7,473 bases of DNA from Leptolyngbya sp. SIO4C5 (lineage in GTDB: Bacteria; Cyanobacteriota; Cyanobacteriia; Phormidesmidales; Phormidesmidaceae), in contig JAAHIC010000201.1 of NCBI GenBank assembly GCA_010671965.1, positions 1-7,473 of the forward strand, given 5' to 3'. Made by a program: the position numbers and the translations under genes. Below the pieces are notes generated by a model, which searched no databases, was not told where the DNA came from, and saw only the letters and a list, made by a program, of their open reading frames with translations. This document shows positions 1 through 6,960 of the stretch, piece after piece; positions within the stretch are counted from its first letter, which is position 1; each line of letters starts with the position of its first letter.

Positions 1-795
1 GGGTACGTCAGTTCCAGTCATGGGCAGACTCGACCGTAGCAGAATCCAACTGCCTGCCAGGTAAACTAAAGGGATAAGGGCTGCCGCTAAAGGTAAGACC
101 CTGAGCGTGTTTCGAGGAGAGCGGCTATCGGCGACAAAAGCAGAGCCGCTCTCACAGGCATAGACGGCATAGCTAGCAATGGTATACCACTTGGCCCAAA
201 GTCCCAGATGAAAGTCGCCCCAGGTAATAGGTGAGAGGCTGTTACCGCTAATCACAAACCAGCCCAAACCTTGCACACAGAACAGCAGCAGCAGCGAGAC
301 AGCCGGCACCACGAAGAACAGGTGTAAAATTCCCAGCGCCCGGGTACCGCTAAAAGCAACGGCAAAAGCGATCGCCGTAAAGCCAACTTTGAGCAGCAGG
401 ACAGGGCAGTCGATGCCAAAAGGGGCGAGATTGACTTGGACTAAATCCGTCAGCACAATGGCGCTCACAGGCAGCACCGCCACCCAGCTCAGATAGTATC
501 CCAGTGCGCCGTAGGTTGCCAGCCAGGGAAGAGTAGGCAGCAGGCGGCTGAGATAGCTGGGCGTCCCACCCGATAGGTCAGGCCATTCTTCACCTAAACG
601 CTGAACCTGCAAGTTGATCAAGATGCCGATAAGTGCGCTAGGCAGCCAAATTCCCAAAGCCTGCCAGCCGAGTTCTAGCTGCATTGCAGGGGCTACCCCT
701 AACCACAGCAGCAAACCCGTCAACCCAAATCCCCAAGTTTCTAAAGAGCTAAGGCTACGCGGTAAGCGCAGTGAAGAAGCTAAAGTTTTAGTCAT
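1..795 (-). CDS. APC-family amino acid permease-like membrane protein, N-terminal part
   Basis: An open frame starts at ATG 795-793 and stays open for 265 codons to the left edge, so the gene is partial and its C-terminus is not visible. An in-frame TAG lies just upstream of the region, and this is the first ATG. The Shine-Dalgarno sequence is weak. The product is very hydrophobic. A helix at about residues 20-38 is followed by a short loop with GGTPSYLSRLLPTLPWLA (about 76-93) and several more helices (about 95-118, 132-150, 155-183, 235-253). The segment YACESGSAFVADSRSPRNT (212-230) matches the place where amino acid/polyamine/organocation (APC) transporters carry the broken TM6 helix followed by a loop reading like 'E..NPRR'. 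It therefore probably transports an amino acid or related organic cation across the inner membrane; the substrate cannot be told. The family call rests on topology and this motif. I believe some cyanobacterial relatives have a signalling module fused to the C-terminus, which cannot be tested here. Confidence 0.72.
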   Translation of the reverse strand, partial: MTKTLASSLRLPRSLSSLETWGFGLTGLLLWLGVAPAMQLELGWQALGIWLPSALIGILINLQVQRLGEEWPDLSGGTPSYLSRLLPTLPWLATYGALGYYLSWVAVLPVSAIVLTDLVQVNLAPFGIDCPVLLLKVGFTAIAFAVAFSGTRALGILHLFFVVPAVSLLLLFCVQGLGWFVISGNSLSPITWGDFHLGLWAKWYTIASYAVYACESGSAFVADSRSPRNTLRVLPLAAALIPLVYLAGSWILLRSSLPMTGTDVP

Positions 796-839
796 TAATT
801 TCTGACAATTTGAGCAGGCTGATGGATAATCAATGCACC

Positions 840-888
840 CCTAGCAGGCTAAATCCATTAGTCCAACTGCCAAGTACTGACTGCTAGG
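840..888. repeat. 8-bp inverted repeat upstream of the permease gene
   Basis: CCTAGCAG (840-847) and CTGCTAGG (881-888) are perfect reverse complements, 33 bp apart. They lie 45-93 bp upstream of the permease start, in the gap 796-1037, which otherwise holds no convincing gene. A second short dyad, TCTAGC/GCTAGA with a 6-nt loop, lies at 920-937. Neither is followed by a T-run on either strand, so neither looks like an intrinsic terminator. A regulator-binding role for the outer pair is possible but unproven. Confidence 0.35.
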
Positions 889-1037
889 TTGCCCAGTTTG
901 CAGACAGCCTTGTAGACGTTCTAGCATCTTAGCTAGATTAAAGTCTTAAAGTAGAAAATATGACCACGAAATCGCCTGGATTGAGGCACAGTCCCCCCAT
1001 GCCTTAAATTTGCTACTAGAGCATCAACAGATTTCGC

Positions 1038-2195
1038 CTAGGCTGGCAGAGAAATACCGTCAAATCGATTCAGCGCTATTAGCAGCAAGCTCAAGAGGAG
1101 AACTAACCCCCAGGCAGACAGCCCTGCCCAGGGAATCAGGCTCAGGGCCAACAGGGCTAAGCCTAGCCGCGCGGCAATCACGGGCTTCGGTAAAGAGTGG
1201 GGGGCAGCCCACTGAACCGCAGTTACGCCAGTCAGAAATAGGGCGACTCCGCCACAGAAAACGCTGCGAGCCACGATTGGAAAGCTGTGTCCAGCGGCGG
1301 CTTCAATGGCAAACTGGATGCCGACTCCGGTCGCCACAATACCCATAAAGATTAGAAGGTGACTATAGCCGTAGATGTACGATCGCAGCAGTGCCCGCCT
1401 GCCGCTGCGCAGCGCCCAGTTGATTGTCGATTCATCGGCCCGCTCAAAATACATCCACCACAGACTCACCGCAGCGAGAAAACCGGCTAGCCCAGCCAGG
1501 ACGCTGGGCCATTGCCAGTCAGTCTGCGAGACGCCGGTAGCAACCGCAATGATGGCCTCTCCGAGAACGATGATGACGAATAGACCAAAACGCTCATCCA
1601 TATGGGATTTTTGGGTTGGTACAGAGCGGATGGTCAGATAGGTGATGGGGCCGTTGCTAATTTCAATCAGCAGGGCGATCGCCCACAGCCAGAAGCGTGT
1701 GGGTTCCGGGACAGCAATGGACAGCAGCCACAGAAAAAACGCAATTGAGAAGCTGACCGTGTAGCGGGCCGTTAACTCACGTGAGGGCGGCACAAACCGC
1801 CAAGCCTGCACGTATAGAAAGATAATCACTAACCGCAAAGTGGCATAGATAGCCGCAAACTGGGCCGAGCCACCGCTGAGGGCATTGGGCACCGTCAGCG
1901 CCATCACCACGATGCCAAACATGACGCCCAGCATCACCAGCCGGTAAGGCCCGCGATCGACGTCAAACTGATCGGCGTAATAGCTAAAGTCAATCCACAA
2001 CCACCAAACGGGCACGAATAGGGCGGCAAAGCTGGCAATTCCGGCCCAGCTAAGGTCGCTGTGCAGCAGATGAGCTAGCTCAGCGATCGCAAAAACAAAG
2101 ACCAGATCAAAAAACAGCTCTAGCCAGGTGGCATGACGGGTGGGCTCGCGGTCTGCTTCTAGGTACAGCCGCAGCGGATGAGGGGGTTGAGACAT
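1038..2195 (-). CDS. ltrA: Low temperature requirement protein A (LtrA) family membrane protein
   Basis: This is a complete 385-residue polytopic membrane protein of the LtrA family (Pfam PF06772), a typical length for it. Hallmarks are WLELFFDLVFVFAI at residues 24-37 after a short polar N-terminus, SHMDERFGLFVIIVLGEAI at 197-215 with the charged HMDERFG patch and GEAI, and WWMYFE at 246-251. About ten hydrophobic segments cover the rest, ending in a leucine-rich helix and the tail NRFDGISLPA. LtrA was named from a Listeria monocytogenes mutant that could not grow in the cold; its biochemical activity is not established. The ATG at 2195 lies right before the conserved N-terminal helix; no good Shine-Dalgarno sequence precedes it. 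The gene is divergent from the DUF362 gene across 201 bp (2196-2396), in which I found one HIP1 site (2259-2266) but no convincing promoter. There is no visible link to the copper genes. Confidence 0.88.
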   Translation of the reverse strand: MSQPPHPLRLYLEADREPTRHATWLELFFDLVFVFAIAELAHLLHSDLSWAGIASFAALFVPVWWLWIDFSYYADQFDVDRGPYRLVMLGVMFGIVVMALTVPNALSGGSAQFAAIYATLRLVIIFLYVQAWRFVPPSRELTARYTVSFSIAFFLWLLSIAVPEPTRFWLWAIALLIEISNGPITYLTIRSVPTQKSHMDERFGLFVIIVLGEAIIAVATGVSQTDWQWPSVLAGLAGFLAAVSLWWMYFERADESTINWALRSGRRALLRSYIYGYSHLLIFMGIVATGVGIQFAIEAAAGHSFPIVARSVFCGGVALFLTGVTAVQWAAPHSLPKPVIAARLGLALLALSLIPWAGLSAWGLVLLLSLLLIALNRFDGISLPA

Positions 2196-2396
2196 AGATA
2201 TTTTTTAGGGGCAACTTTACTGCTCAAGATATCGCACGGATTCAGGCAATTCTCATCTGCGATCGCCACAATAGAAAGGAGTTGGTTTGCTTAATAGTCA
2301 ACCAGCGCCCAGGCTTCCAGTTCTGGTACCCAGCCAACACTTTGAAACCCAAAGCTTAGAACTCGAAACCTGGAGCTGACATTAACCCCATTTCCT

Positions 2397-3485
2397 ATGC
2401 CTGATTTTCTGCCTGCCCAGCCTTCCCGCCGCCGCCTGCTGAAACGATTGGGCCTCATGAGCGGCGCTGCCCTGCTGCCAGCAGCCCTACGGTCTTGGGC
2501 AACACCTGCCTCGGCCCTGCCCATCACACCGGCACTCCCACTCAATGCCTTAGCCCAGGCCACGCCCCTAGCCGCCGCCGGACTGAACCCACACCGGGTC
2601 GTCTTGGTGAGTACCAGCGACCGGGTGCTAGGGGTACGCCGCGCCTTGGAGCTGTTGCAGCCGCCGAGCTTTCAGGGTAAGCGCGTTTTCATCAAGCCCA
2701 ACTACAACACCGCCGATCCAGCTCCGGCCTCGACCGATCCGGCTGTCCTCGAAACTCTGGTGCAGGAAATTCAGGGGGCCGGAGCTAGTCAGATTAGCGT
2801 GGGCGATCGCTCCGGTATGGCCGACACGCGCCGCACGCTGCAGCAGCGACAGGTGTTTGCTCTAGCCGATCGCTATGGCTTCACGCCGCTAGTGTTTGAC
2901 GAACTGGGCCGCGATCGCTGGCAGTATTTTGCTAGCGAGGGCAGTCACTGGTCGCAGGGCTTTGCCATCGCCCAGCCCGTGCTGGCAGCAGACGCCATTG
3001 TGAATGCCTGCTGCCTGAAGACCCATCGCTTTGGCGGTCACTTCACCCTGTCGCTGAAGAATACTATTGGCATGGTGGCCCGCCGCGTGCCGGGCGACGG
3101 ACACGACTACATGCGAGAACTACACCGCTCAGCCAACCAGCGCCTGATGATTGCGGAAGTGAACCGCACCTATCGTCCGGCGGTGAATCTAATTGACGGC
3201 GTGGAGGCTTTTGTCAGCGGCGGCCCGGAGCAGGGACAGCGGGTTAACGCCGGGGTGATGCTGGCAAGTACGGATCGAATTGCGATCGACGCGGTGGGAA
3301 TTGCGATTTTGCGGCTGTTGGGTACGACTCGCACCGTCAGCAGCGGCTCTATCTGGAGCCAAGCCCAGATTCGGCGGGCAGCCGATTTAGGCTTGGGGGC
3401 CATCGGCCCAGAGCAGATTGAGCTGGTCACAGGCGATAGTGCCAGTGCGCAGATGGGCGATCGCCTACGTCCGTTTCTGAGCTAA
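2397..3485 (+). CDS. Tat-exported DUF362 domain protein
   Basis: A 362-residue protein. The N-terminus carries a twin-arginine signal: SRRRLLK at residues 10-16, a hydrophobic stretch (about 19-31) and a likely cleavage site after ASA at about residue 40. It is thus predicted to be folded in the cytoplasm, perhaps with a cofactor, and exported to the periplasm or thylakoid lumen. The body fits DUF362 (PF04015): a KPNYN motif in VFIKPNYN, the IQGAGASQISVGDRSGM segment, then CLKTHRFGGHFTLSLKNTIG, which is the family's 'KTH...SLKN.G' signature. LIDGVEAFVSGGP and ASTDRIAIDAVG follow. No C-terminal ferredoxin domain is present, although some family members have one. The family's reaction is unknown to me. 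The ATG at 2397 is chosen because the next one (2457) would remove the twin arginines; no Shine-Dalgarno sequence is evident. The merR start lies 79 bp downstream, but merR has its own promoter, so shared transcription is uncertain. Confidence 0.88.
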   Translation: MPDFLPAQPSRRRLLKRLGLMSGAALLPAALRSWATPASALPITPALPLNALAQATPLAAAGLNPHRVVLVSTSDRVLGVRRALELLQPPSFQGKRVFIKPNYNTADPAPASTDPAVLETLVQEIQGAGASQISVGDRSGMADTRRTLQQRQVFALADRYGFTPLVFDELGRDRWQYFASEGSHWSQGFAIAQPVLAADAIVNACCLKTHRFGGHFTLSLKNTIGMVARRVPGDGHDYMRELHRSANQRLMIAEVNRTYRPAVNLIDGVEAFVSGGPEQGQRVNAGVMLASTDRIAIDAVGIAILRLLGTTRTVSSGSIWSQAQIRRAADLGLGAIGPEQIELVTGDSASAQMGDRLRPFLS

Positions 3486-3506
3486 TTCGGTCAAATTTCC
3501 GCTCTC

Positions 3507-3539
3507 TTTAACCCTAAAGTTAGCTAAAAGGTTTAGGCT
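3507..3539 (+). promoter_or_regulatory. MerR-type promoter/operator of merR (copy A)
   Basis: The -35-like TTAACC (3508-3513) and -10-like TAGGCT (3534-3539) are separated by 20 bp, longer than the usual 17 and typical of promoters that MerR-family activators bend into register. The spacer is an imperfect dyad: AACCCTAAAG on the left and CTAAAAGGTT on the right match at 7 of 10 positions around a central TTAG. The core AGTTAGCT (3518-3525) recurs in the same position in copy B upstream of the chaperone gene. Transcription from here would give merR a leader of about 20 nt, implying autoregulation. This is inferred from sequence only. Confidence 0.7.
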
Positions 3540-3564
3540 GACAGAAACCCCATAGGACAAACTG

Positions 3565-3990
3565 ATGACTGTCGCAACCGGATTAAAAATTGGAGCAGTG
3601 TCAAAGCAAACAGGGGTGGCCGTGGGGGCGCTGCGCTACTACGAAAGCCTGGGCTTAATCCAGTCCCGGCGCGGCGAAAACAGCTACCGCTACTACGAAC
3701 CAGAAACCGTACAGCAGGTGCAGTTTATTAAGAAGGCGCAGGCCCTGGGGTTCTCGCTGGAAGATGTGAGTGAAGTGCTCAATGTGCACAATCAGGGAGA
3801 TCTTCCCTGTGAACTGGTGCAGTCAATTCTGCAGCAGAAAATTGAGCAGCTAGAGGCACAGATTCAGCAAATGCTGAGCTTTAAAGCGGAGCTGGAAAAC
3901 TACCGCGATCGCTGGGCGGCCAATCAGCCCCGGCCCCAGCCCGGTGAGATCTGTCCCCTCATTGAAACCATACCGCTAGCGGAGACCTGA
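3565..3990 (+). CDS. MerR-family metal-responsive transcriptional regulator
   Basis: A 141-residue protein with MerR architecture. A winged helix-turn-helix at residues 7-70 includes IGAVSKQTGVAVGALRYYE, LGLI, and the wing GENSYRYYEPETV. A dimerisation coiled coil spans about 83-117 (QQKIEQLEAQIQQM), followed by a short C-terminal metal-binding tail. Only two cysteines are present. Cys82 in LPCELV aligns with MerR Cys82/ZntR Cys79. Cys130 in EICPLIETI aligns with the last MerR cysteine, in CPLIASL. The middle cysteine of MerR (Cys117), ZntR and CueR is absent: that loop reads AANQPRPQPGE. His75 is a possible extra ligand. The AGGA at 3554-3557 lies 7 nt before the ATG. Lying directly before atx1-pacS and sharing an operator with them, it is most likely the Cu+-responsive activator of that operon. 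Zn2+ or another soft metal cannot be excluded from residues alone. Confidence is high for the family and moderate for copper. Confidence 0.92.
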   Translation: MTVATGLKIGAVSKQTGVAVGALRYYESLGLIQSRRGENSYRYYEPETVQQVQFIKKAQALGFSLEDVSEVLNVHNQGDLPCELVQSILQQKIEQLEAQIQQMLSFKAELENYRDRWAANQPRPQPGEICPLIETIPLAET

Positions 3991-4049
3991 TCTCGCATCT
4001 GGATTACTCGCTGCCACAGCCGCAATAGCGGTCATTAAGGCTAGCCCCC

Positions 4050-4082
4050 CTAGACTCTCTAGTTAGCTGTAGGCTTTAACCT
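4050..4082 (+). promoter_or_regulatory. MerR-type promoter/operator of the atx1-pacS operon (copy B)
   Basis: The -35-like TAGACT (4051-4056) and -10-like TAACCT (4077-4082; compare TATCCT in the CueR and ZntR promoters) are again exactly 20 bp apart. The core AGTTAGCT (4061-4068) is identical to, and in register with, copy A. Over the 33 bp, 21 positions match. The internal dyad is weaker than in copy A (5 of 10 positions). Transcription would start around 4089, about 22 nt before the chaperone ATG. The remaining 3991-4049 holds only a short CCGC/GCGG stem (4020-4031) without a T-run. Confidence 0.72.
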
Positions 4083-4110
4083 AGGAGTCATAGTCAATTA
4101 GGTCAGCGCC

Positions 4111-4305
4111 ATGAAAATTCAGTTCAACGTCCCCAATATGGCCTGCGACGCTTGTGCCACCAGCATTACCAAGGCGGTTAAGGCCGTGGATAGCAGCGCT
4201 CAGGTTGTAGCCGAGCCGCAAACTAAGCGAGTCGAGATTGAAACCGCAGCCAGCGAAGGAGCTGTGCGTCAGGCGATTGAGCAGGCGGGCTATACCGTAG
4301 CCTGA
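4111..4305 (+). CDS. atx1: Copper metallochaperone Atx1/CopZ-like (single HMA domain)
   Basis: A 64-residue protein consisting of one heavy-metal-associated domain. The Cu+ site is MACDAC (residues 10-15) with Cys12 and Cys15 in the loop before helix 1. It aligns without gaps, as far as I recall that sequence, to the 64-residue Synechocystis Atx1: both share VP, AC.AC and TKAV near the start and end in AG-x-x-V. Its role would be to carry Cu+ in the cytosol and hand it to the N-terminal domain of PacS (and CtaA) by ligand exchange. One notable difference is Tyr61, where Synechocystis Atx1 has the Cu-contacting His61; Tyr is the usual residue in bacterial CopZ. The AGG at 4100-4102 lies 8 nt before the ATG. 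Only 38 bp separate it from pacS, so the two are almost certainly co-transcribed from the MerR-type promoter at 4050-4082. CopZ is an equally valid name. Confidence 0.9.
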   Translation: MKIQFNVPNMACDACATSITKAVKAVDSSAQVVAEPQTKRVEIETAASEGAVRQAIEQAGYTVA

Positions 4306-4331
4306 TCCCTCAGCTATTGGCGTCAACTTGT

Positions 4332-4336
4332 GAGGA
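4332..4336 (+). promoter_or_regulatory. Ribosome binding site that fixes the pacS start
   Basis: GAGGA lies 7 nt before ATG 4344. The longer frame from TTG 4317 would add nine residues not expected in the family and would leave this site inside the coding region, so ATG 4344 is preferred. Confidence 0.75.
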
Positions 4337-4343
4337 CTCTACC

Positions 4344-6611
4344 ATGACTGCAACCACCCTCAAGCTCAGGGGCATGAGCTGTGCTTCCTGCGCCAGCAAC
4401 ATTGAAACCGCAATTCAGCAGGTGGCTGGCGTGGAGCGCGTGCAGGTGAACTTTGCGGCAGAACAAGCCAGCGTTAAGTATGACGAGCAGCGCACCAGCC
4501 TAGAGCAGATTCAGGCGGCAGTGGCTGAGGCCGGCTACGAAGCAAGTCCTGTAGAAGACTTGGGGCTGGGGGAAGAGGATGCCCAAGCCCAGGCCGAACG
4601 CCGCGCTGAGCAGCGATCGCTGCTGACCAAAGTCATCATCAGCGGCCTCGTCAGCGGCGTCATCGTGGTGGGGTCAATTCCGGCCATGACGGGTCTGACC
4701 ATTCCGGGCTGGCCGATGTTTTTGCACAATCCCTGGCTGCAGCTAATTCTAGCGACCCCGGTTTTGTTTTGGTGTGGTCAGTCCTTTTTCGTCGGCGCGT
4801 GGAAAGCCTTCTGGCATCGCAGCGCCAACATGAACACCCTGATTGCCTTGGGCACTGGCACCGCCTATCTTTACTCAATTTTTGTCACCCTGCTGCCGAC
4901 AGTTCTGATTTCTCAGGGCTTGGCCCCGGAAGTTTACTATGAAGCAGCCGTGGTGATTATTACGCTGCTGCTGCTGGGACGATATTTGGAAGATCGCGCT
5001 AGAGGTCAAACCTCAGATGCTATTCGTCAGCTCATGGGCCTGCAGGCCAACACGGCGCGGGTAGTGCGCCAGGGTGAAGAGATAGATATTCCCATCCAGG
5101 AAGTCGCCGTGGGCGACATTGTGATTGTGCGACCGGGGGAGAAAATCCCGGTGGATGGGGAAGTCGTCGCCGGGAGTTCCACGGTGGATGAATCGATGGT
5201 GACGGGAGAACCGATGCCGGTCAAAAAGGGGGTGGGGGAAGAGGTAATCGGAGCCACCCTCAACAAAACTGGCAGCTTTAGGTTCAGGGCAGCGCGGGTA
5301 GGCAAAGAGACGCTGCTGGCTCAAATCGTCAAGCTGGTGCAAGAGGCTCAGGGATCAAAAGCGCCCATTCAGAAGCTAGCCGATCAGGTGACGAGCTGGT
5401 TTGTGCCAGCGGTGATAGCGATCGCCCTCATGACGTTTCTGCTCTGGTTCAATCTCATGGGCAACCCAACCCTGGCTCTGCTGACTACCGTGGGGGTCTT
5501 GATTATTGCCTGTCCCTGCGCTCTGGGATTGGCGACGCCCACCTCGATCATGGTAGGGACGGGCAAAGGGGCTGAGAACGGTATTTTGATTAAAGGGGCC
5601 AGCAGCCTGGAGCAGGCTCACAAGCTCCAGACCGTTGTGTTGGATAAAACCGGCACCCTCACCCAGGGTAAGCCCACTGTCACCGACTATCTCACAGTGC
5701 GCGGCACAGCCAACAGCAACGAAATCAAGCTTTTACAGCTCGCCGCTGCCGTCGAGCGCAATTCGGAACATCCGCTGGCCGCTGCCGTTGTCAGCTACGC
5801 CGCATCCCAGGGCATTGGCAAATCGCAGCTAGCCACGACCGAAGACTTTGAAGCAGTCACTGGGCGGGGCGTCCAGGCCACAGTCGACGGCCAGCTTGTG
5901 CAGATTGGCACCGATCGCTGGATGCAGCAGCTTGGGATTGAAACCAGCCGGTTGCAAAGTCGGCGGCAGGCCCTAGAGGCCGCGGCTAAAACCACGGCCT
6001 GGATCGCCGTAGACGGTAAAGCCGAAGCCCTTTTAGGCATTGCCGATGCCCTGAAGCCCTCCTCGGCTGAGGCCGTGAAAGCGTTGCAAAGGCTGGGGCT
6101 AGAAGTGGTTATGCTGACCGGCGACAATCAGCAAACAGCCGAGGCGATCGCCGCTGAAGTAGGGATTCGCCGCGTCCTGGCAGAAGTGCGACCGGATCAA
6201 AAAGCCGCTCAAATTAAGCAGATCCAGGCCGAAGGCAGGCAGGTGGCGATGGTAGGAGACGGCATCAATGATGCCCCCGCTTTGGCCCAGGCAGATGTAG
6301 GTATTGCCATTGGGACAGGCACCGATGTGGCGATCGCCGCCAGCGATATCACCTTAATTTCGGGCGATCTGCAGGGCATCGTCACCGCAATTCAGCTCAG
6401 CCAAGCCACGATTGCCAATATTCGCCAAAACCTTTTCTTCGCCTTTATCTACAACGTGGCGGGCATTCCGATTGCAGCCGGCATTCTCTATCCCGTCTTT
6501 GGCTGGCTGCTCAATCCCATCATTGCCGGAGCCGCGATGGCGTTTAGCTCGGTTTCAGTGGTCACTAATGCCCTACGTTTGAGAAATTTTCAGCCCCAGC
6601 GAGGGCGCTAG
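4344..6611 (+). CDS. pacS: P1B-1-type Cu+-transporting ATPase PacS
   Basis: A 755-residue copper pump of normal length. One N-terminal HMA domain (about 1-72) carries GMSCASC with Cys13 and Cys16; a charged Gln/Glu linker and the first membrane helices follow. The actuator has TGE at 287-289. The ion-path motif is Cys390-Pro391-Cys392. The phosphorylation motif DKTGT starts at Asp434. The P1B-specific nucleotide-binding His-Pro is 476-477. TGDN (592-595) and GDGIND (638-643) close the P-domain. Tyr703-Asn704 in the seventh helix and Met732 with Ser735-Ser736 in the eighth complete the signature of Cu+-specific P1B-1 pumps. The C-terminal third resembles Synechococcus PacS very closely, which favours PacS over CtaA. 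PacS is placed in the thylakoid membrane, where it supplies copper to lumenal plastocyanin and aids copper tolerance, receiving Cu+ from Atx1. The gene is second in the atx1-pacS operon, and the next ORF starts 14 bp downstream. All catalytic residues are intact. Confidence 0.95.
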   Translation: MTATTLKLRGMSCASCASNIETAIQQVAGVERVQVNFAAEQASVKYDEQRTSLEQIQAAVAEAGYEASPVEDLGLGEEDAQAQAERRAEQRSLLTKVIISGLVSGVIVVGSIPAMTGLTIPGWPMFLHNPWLQLILATPVLFWCGQSFFVGAWKAFWHRSANMNTLIALGTGTAYLYSIFVTLLPTVLISQGLAPEVYYEAAVVIITLLLLGRYLEDRARGQTSDAIRQLMGLQANTARVVRQGEEIDIPIQEVAVGDIVIVRPGEKIPVDGEVVAGSSTVDESMVTGEPMPVKKGVGEEVIGATLNKTGSFRFRAARVGKETLLAQIVKLVQEAQGSKAPIQKLADQVTSWFVPAVIAIALMTFLLWFNLMGNPTLALLTTVGVLIIACPCALGLATPTSIMVGTGKGAENGILIKGASSLEQAHKLQTVVLDKTGTLTQGKPTVTDYLTVRGTANSNEIKLLQLAAAVERNSEHPLAAAVVSYAASQGIGKSQLATTEDFEAVTGRGVQATVDGQLVQIGTDRWMQQLGIETSRLQSRRQALEAAAKTTAWIAVDGKAEALLGIADALKPSSAEAVKALQRLGLEVVMLTGDNQQTAEAIAAEVGIRRVLAEVRPDQKAAQIKQIQAEGRQVAMVGDGINDAPALAQADVGIAIGTGTDVAIAASDITLISGDLQGIVTAIQLSQATIANIRQNLFFAFIYNVAGIPIAAGILYPVFGWLLNPIIAGAAMAFSSVSVVTNALRLRNFQPQRGR

Positions 6612-6618
6612 AGGAGGT
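6612..6618 (+). promoter_or_regulatory. Strong ribosome binding site of the small ORF
   Basis: AGGAGGT starts immediately after the pacS stop codon, 7 nt before ATG 6626. It is the best Shine-Dalgarno match in the window and a main reason to treat the 72-codon ORF behind it as a translated gene in the pacS operon. Confidence 0.8.
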
Positions 6619-6625
6619 CAGGACG

Positions 6626-6844
6626 ATGAAGCGACGAGACTATAGTTGGGGTAGCCTGCTGAGCCTCAGCCTGCTGCTGGGAACGGTGGTTCCCGCCCCC
6701 GCCCAAATGGCCGAACCCGCTACAGGCGAGTTTCGCCGGATTGAGCAGCCCTTGGGCCTGAAGCTTGGGGTTACGGCTGCTGGTGTCGGGCTGATTGGCT
6801 TAGAGCTGTGGTGGTTCCTGTTTAGCAAAGGCAAGGCCCAATAG
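6626..6844 (+). CDS. Small membrane protein resembling a cupredoxin anchor without its cupredoxin domain
   Basis: A 72-residue protein. A signal peptide is likely: basic MKRR, a hydrophobic core at about 9-22 and PAPAQ, with cleavage after Ala26. A short polar segment, EFRRIEQP (35-42), is followed by one hydrophobic helix (about 44-66) with GLIGLELWWFLFSK and a basic end. From memory, the EFRRIEQPLG...GLIGLELWWFL segment closely resembles the membrane anchor that precedes the cupredoxin domain (PF13473-like) in cyanobacterial proteins often found near copper ATPases. Here the frame stops at TAG 6842-6844 just after the helix. None of the three forward frames of 6845-7015 encodes cupredoxin-like sequence, and 171 bp is too short for such a domain. 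It is either a truncated gene or a working anchor/small subunit. The strong ribosome binding site and intact frame suggest it is expressed with pacS. Its location would be the cytoplasmic or thylakoid membrane. The function is unproven. Confidence 0.72.
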   Translation: MKRRDYSWGSLLSLSLLLGTVVPAPAQMAEPATGEFRRIEQPLGLKLGVTAAGVGLIGLELWWFLFSKGKAQ

Positions 6845-6885
6845 ACCATCAGCTCCAGCGCCACCGTAGCTGCTTAGGGACTAAA

Positions 6886-6918
6886 ACTTTACCTTCAAAA
6901 AGACTTACCTTTTGAGGG
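6886..6918 (+). other. Stem-loop with a direct repeat, in the leader of the second ATPase gene
   Basis: The left arm CCTTCAAAAAG (6892-6902) pairs with CTTTTGAGGG (6909-6918), with one bulged A, one G-U pair and the loop ACTTAC. Overlapping it is the direct repeat ACTTTACCTT (6886-6895) / ACTTACCTT (6903-6911). No T-run follows, so it is not a standard terminator. It could be a protein-binding site or part of a structured leader of the gene at 7016, or mark the end of the pacS operon. Confidence 0.4.
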
Positions 6919-6960
6919 ACGTATCCGGCACAAGCGAACGGCATGCTTTTGGTGGGTCGC

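Larger units (their letters stand above)
368..6337. repeat. Twelve dispersed HIP1 octamers (GCGATCGC)
   Basis: Copies start at 368, 1675, 2083, 2259, 2803, 2911, 3457, 3905, 4613, 5418, 6144 and 6330, nearly all inside genes. Chance would give about 0.1 copies in this length. HIP1 is the well-known highly iterated palindrome of many cyanobacterial genomes, so this is the best taxonomic marker in the window. None occurs after 6337, including the last ATPase segment, but 1.1 kb is too short to draw a conclusion from that. Confidence 0.95.

Noticed and set aside
614..805. A 63-codon plus-strand frame over the permease start
   Set aside because: It is antisense to the permease reading frame, rich in Pro and Ser, and resembles no family.
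1010..1348. A 112-codon plus-strand frame opposite ltrA
   Set aside because: Beyond about 1090 it is the antisense of a well-supported LtrA gene, with low-complexity Arg/Ser-rich sequence. Only its first part is kept, as a possible remnant.
2283..2304. TGGTT/AACCA inverted repeat as an operator between ltrA and the DUF362 gene
   Set aside because: Five-base arms 12 bp apart are expected by chance, and no promoter hexamers could be tied to it.
4020..4031. CCGC/GCGG hairpin after merR as a terminator
   Set aside because: The stem is only 4 bp and no T-run follows.
4317..4343. A nine-codon N-terminal extension of PacS from TTG 4317
   Set aside because: The GAGGA at 4332-4336 is well placed for ATG 4344, and the family starts close to the HMA domain.
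5013..5342. Long minus-strand frames inside pacS (also 5376-5621 and 5795-6127)
   Set aside because: They are antisense to an intact, motif-complete ATPase and show no domain-like sequence or ribosome binding site.
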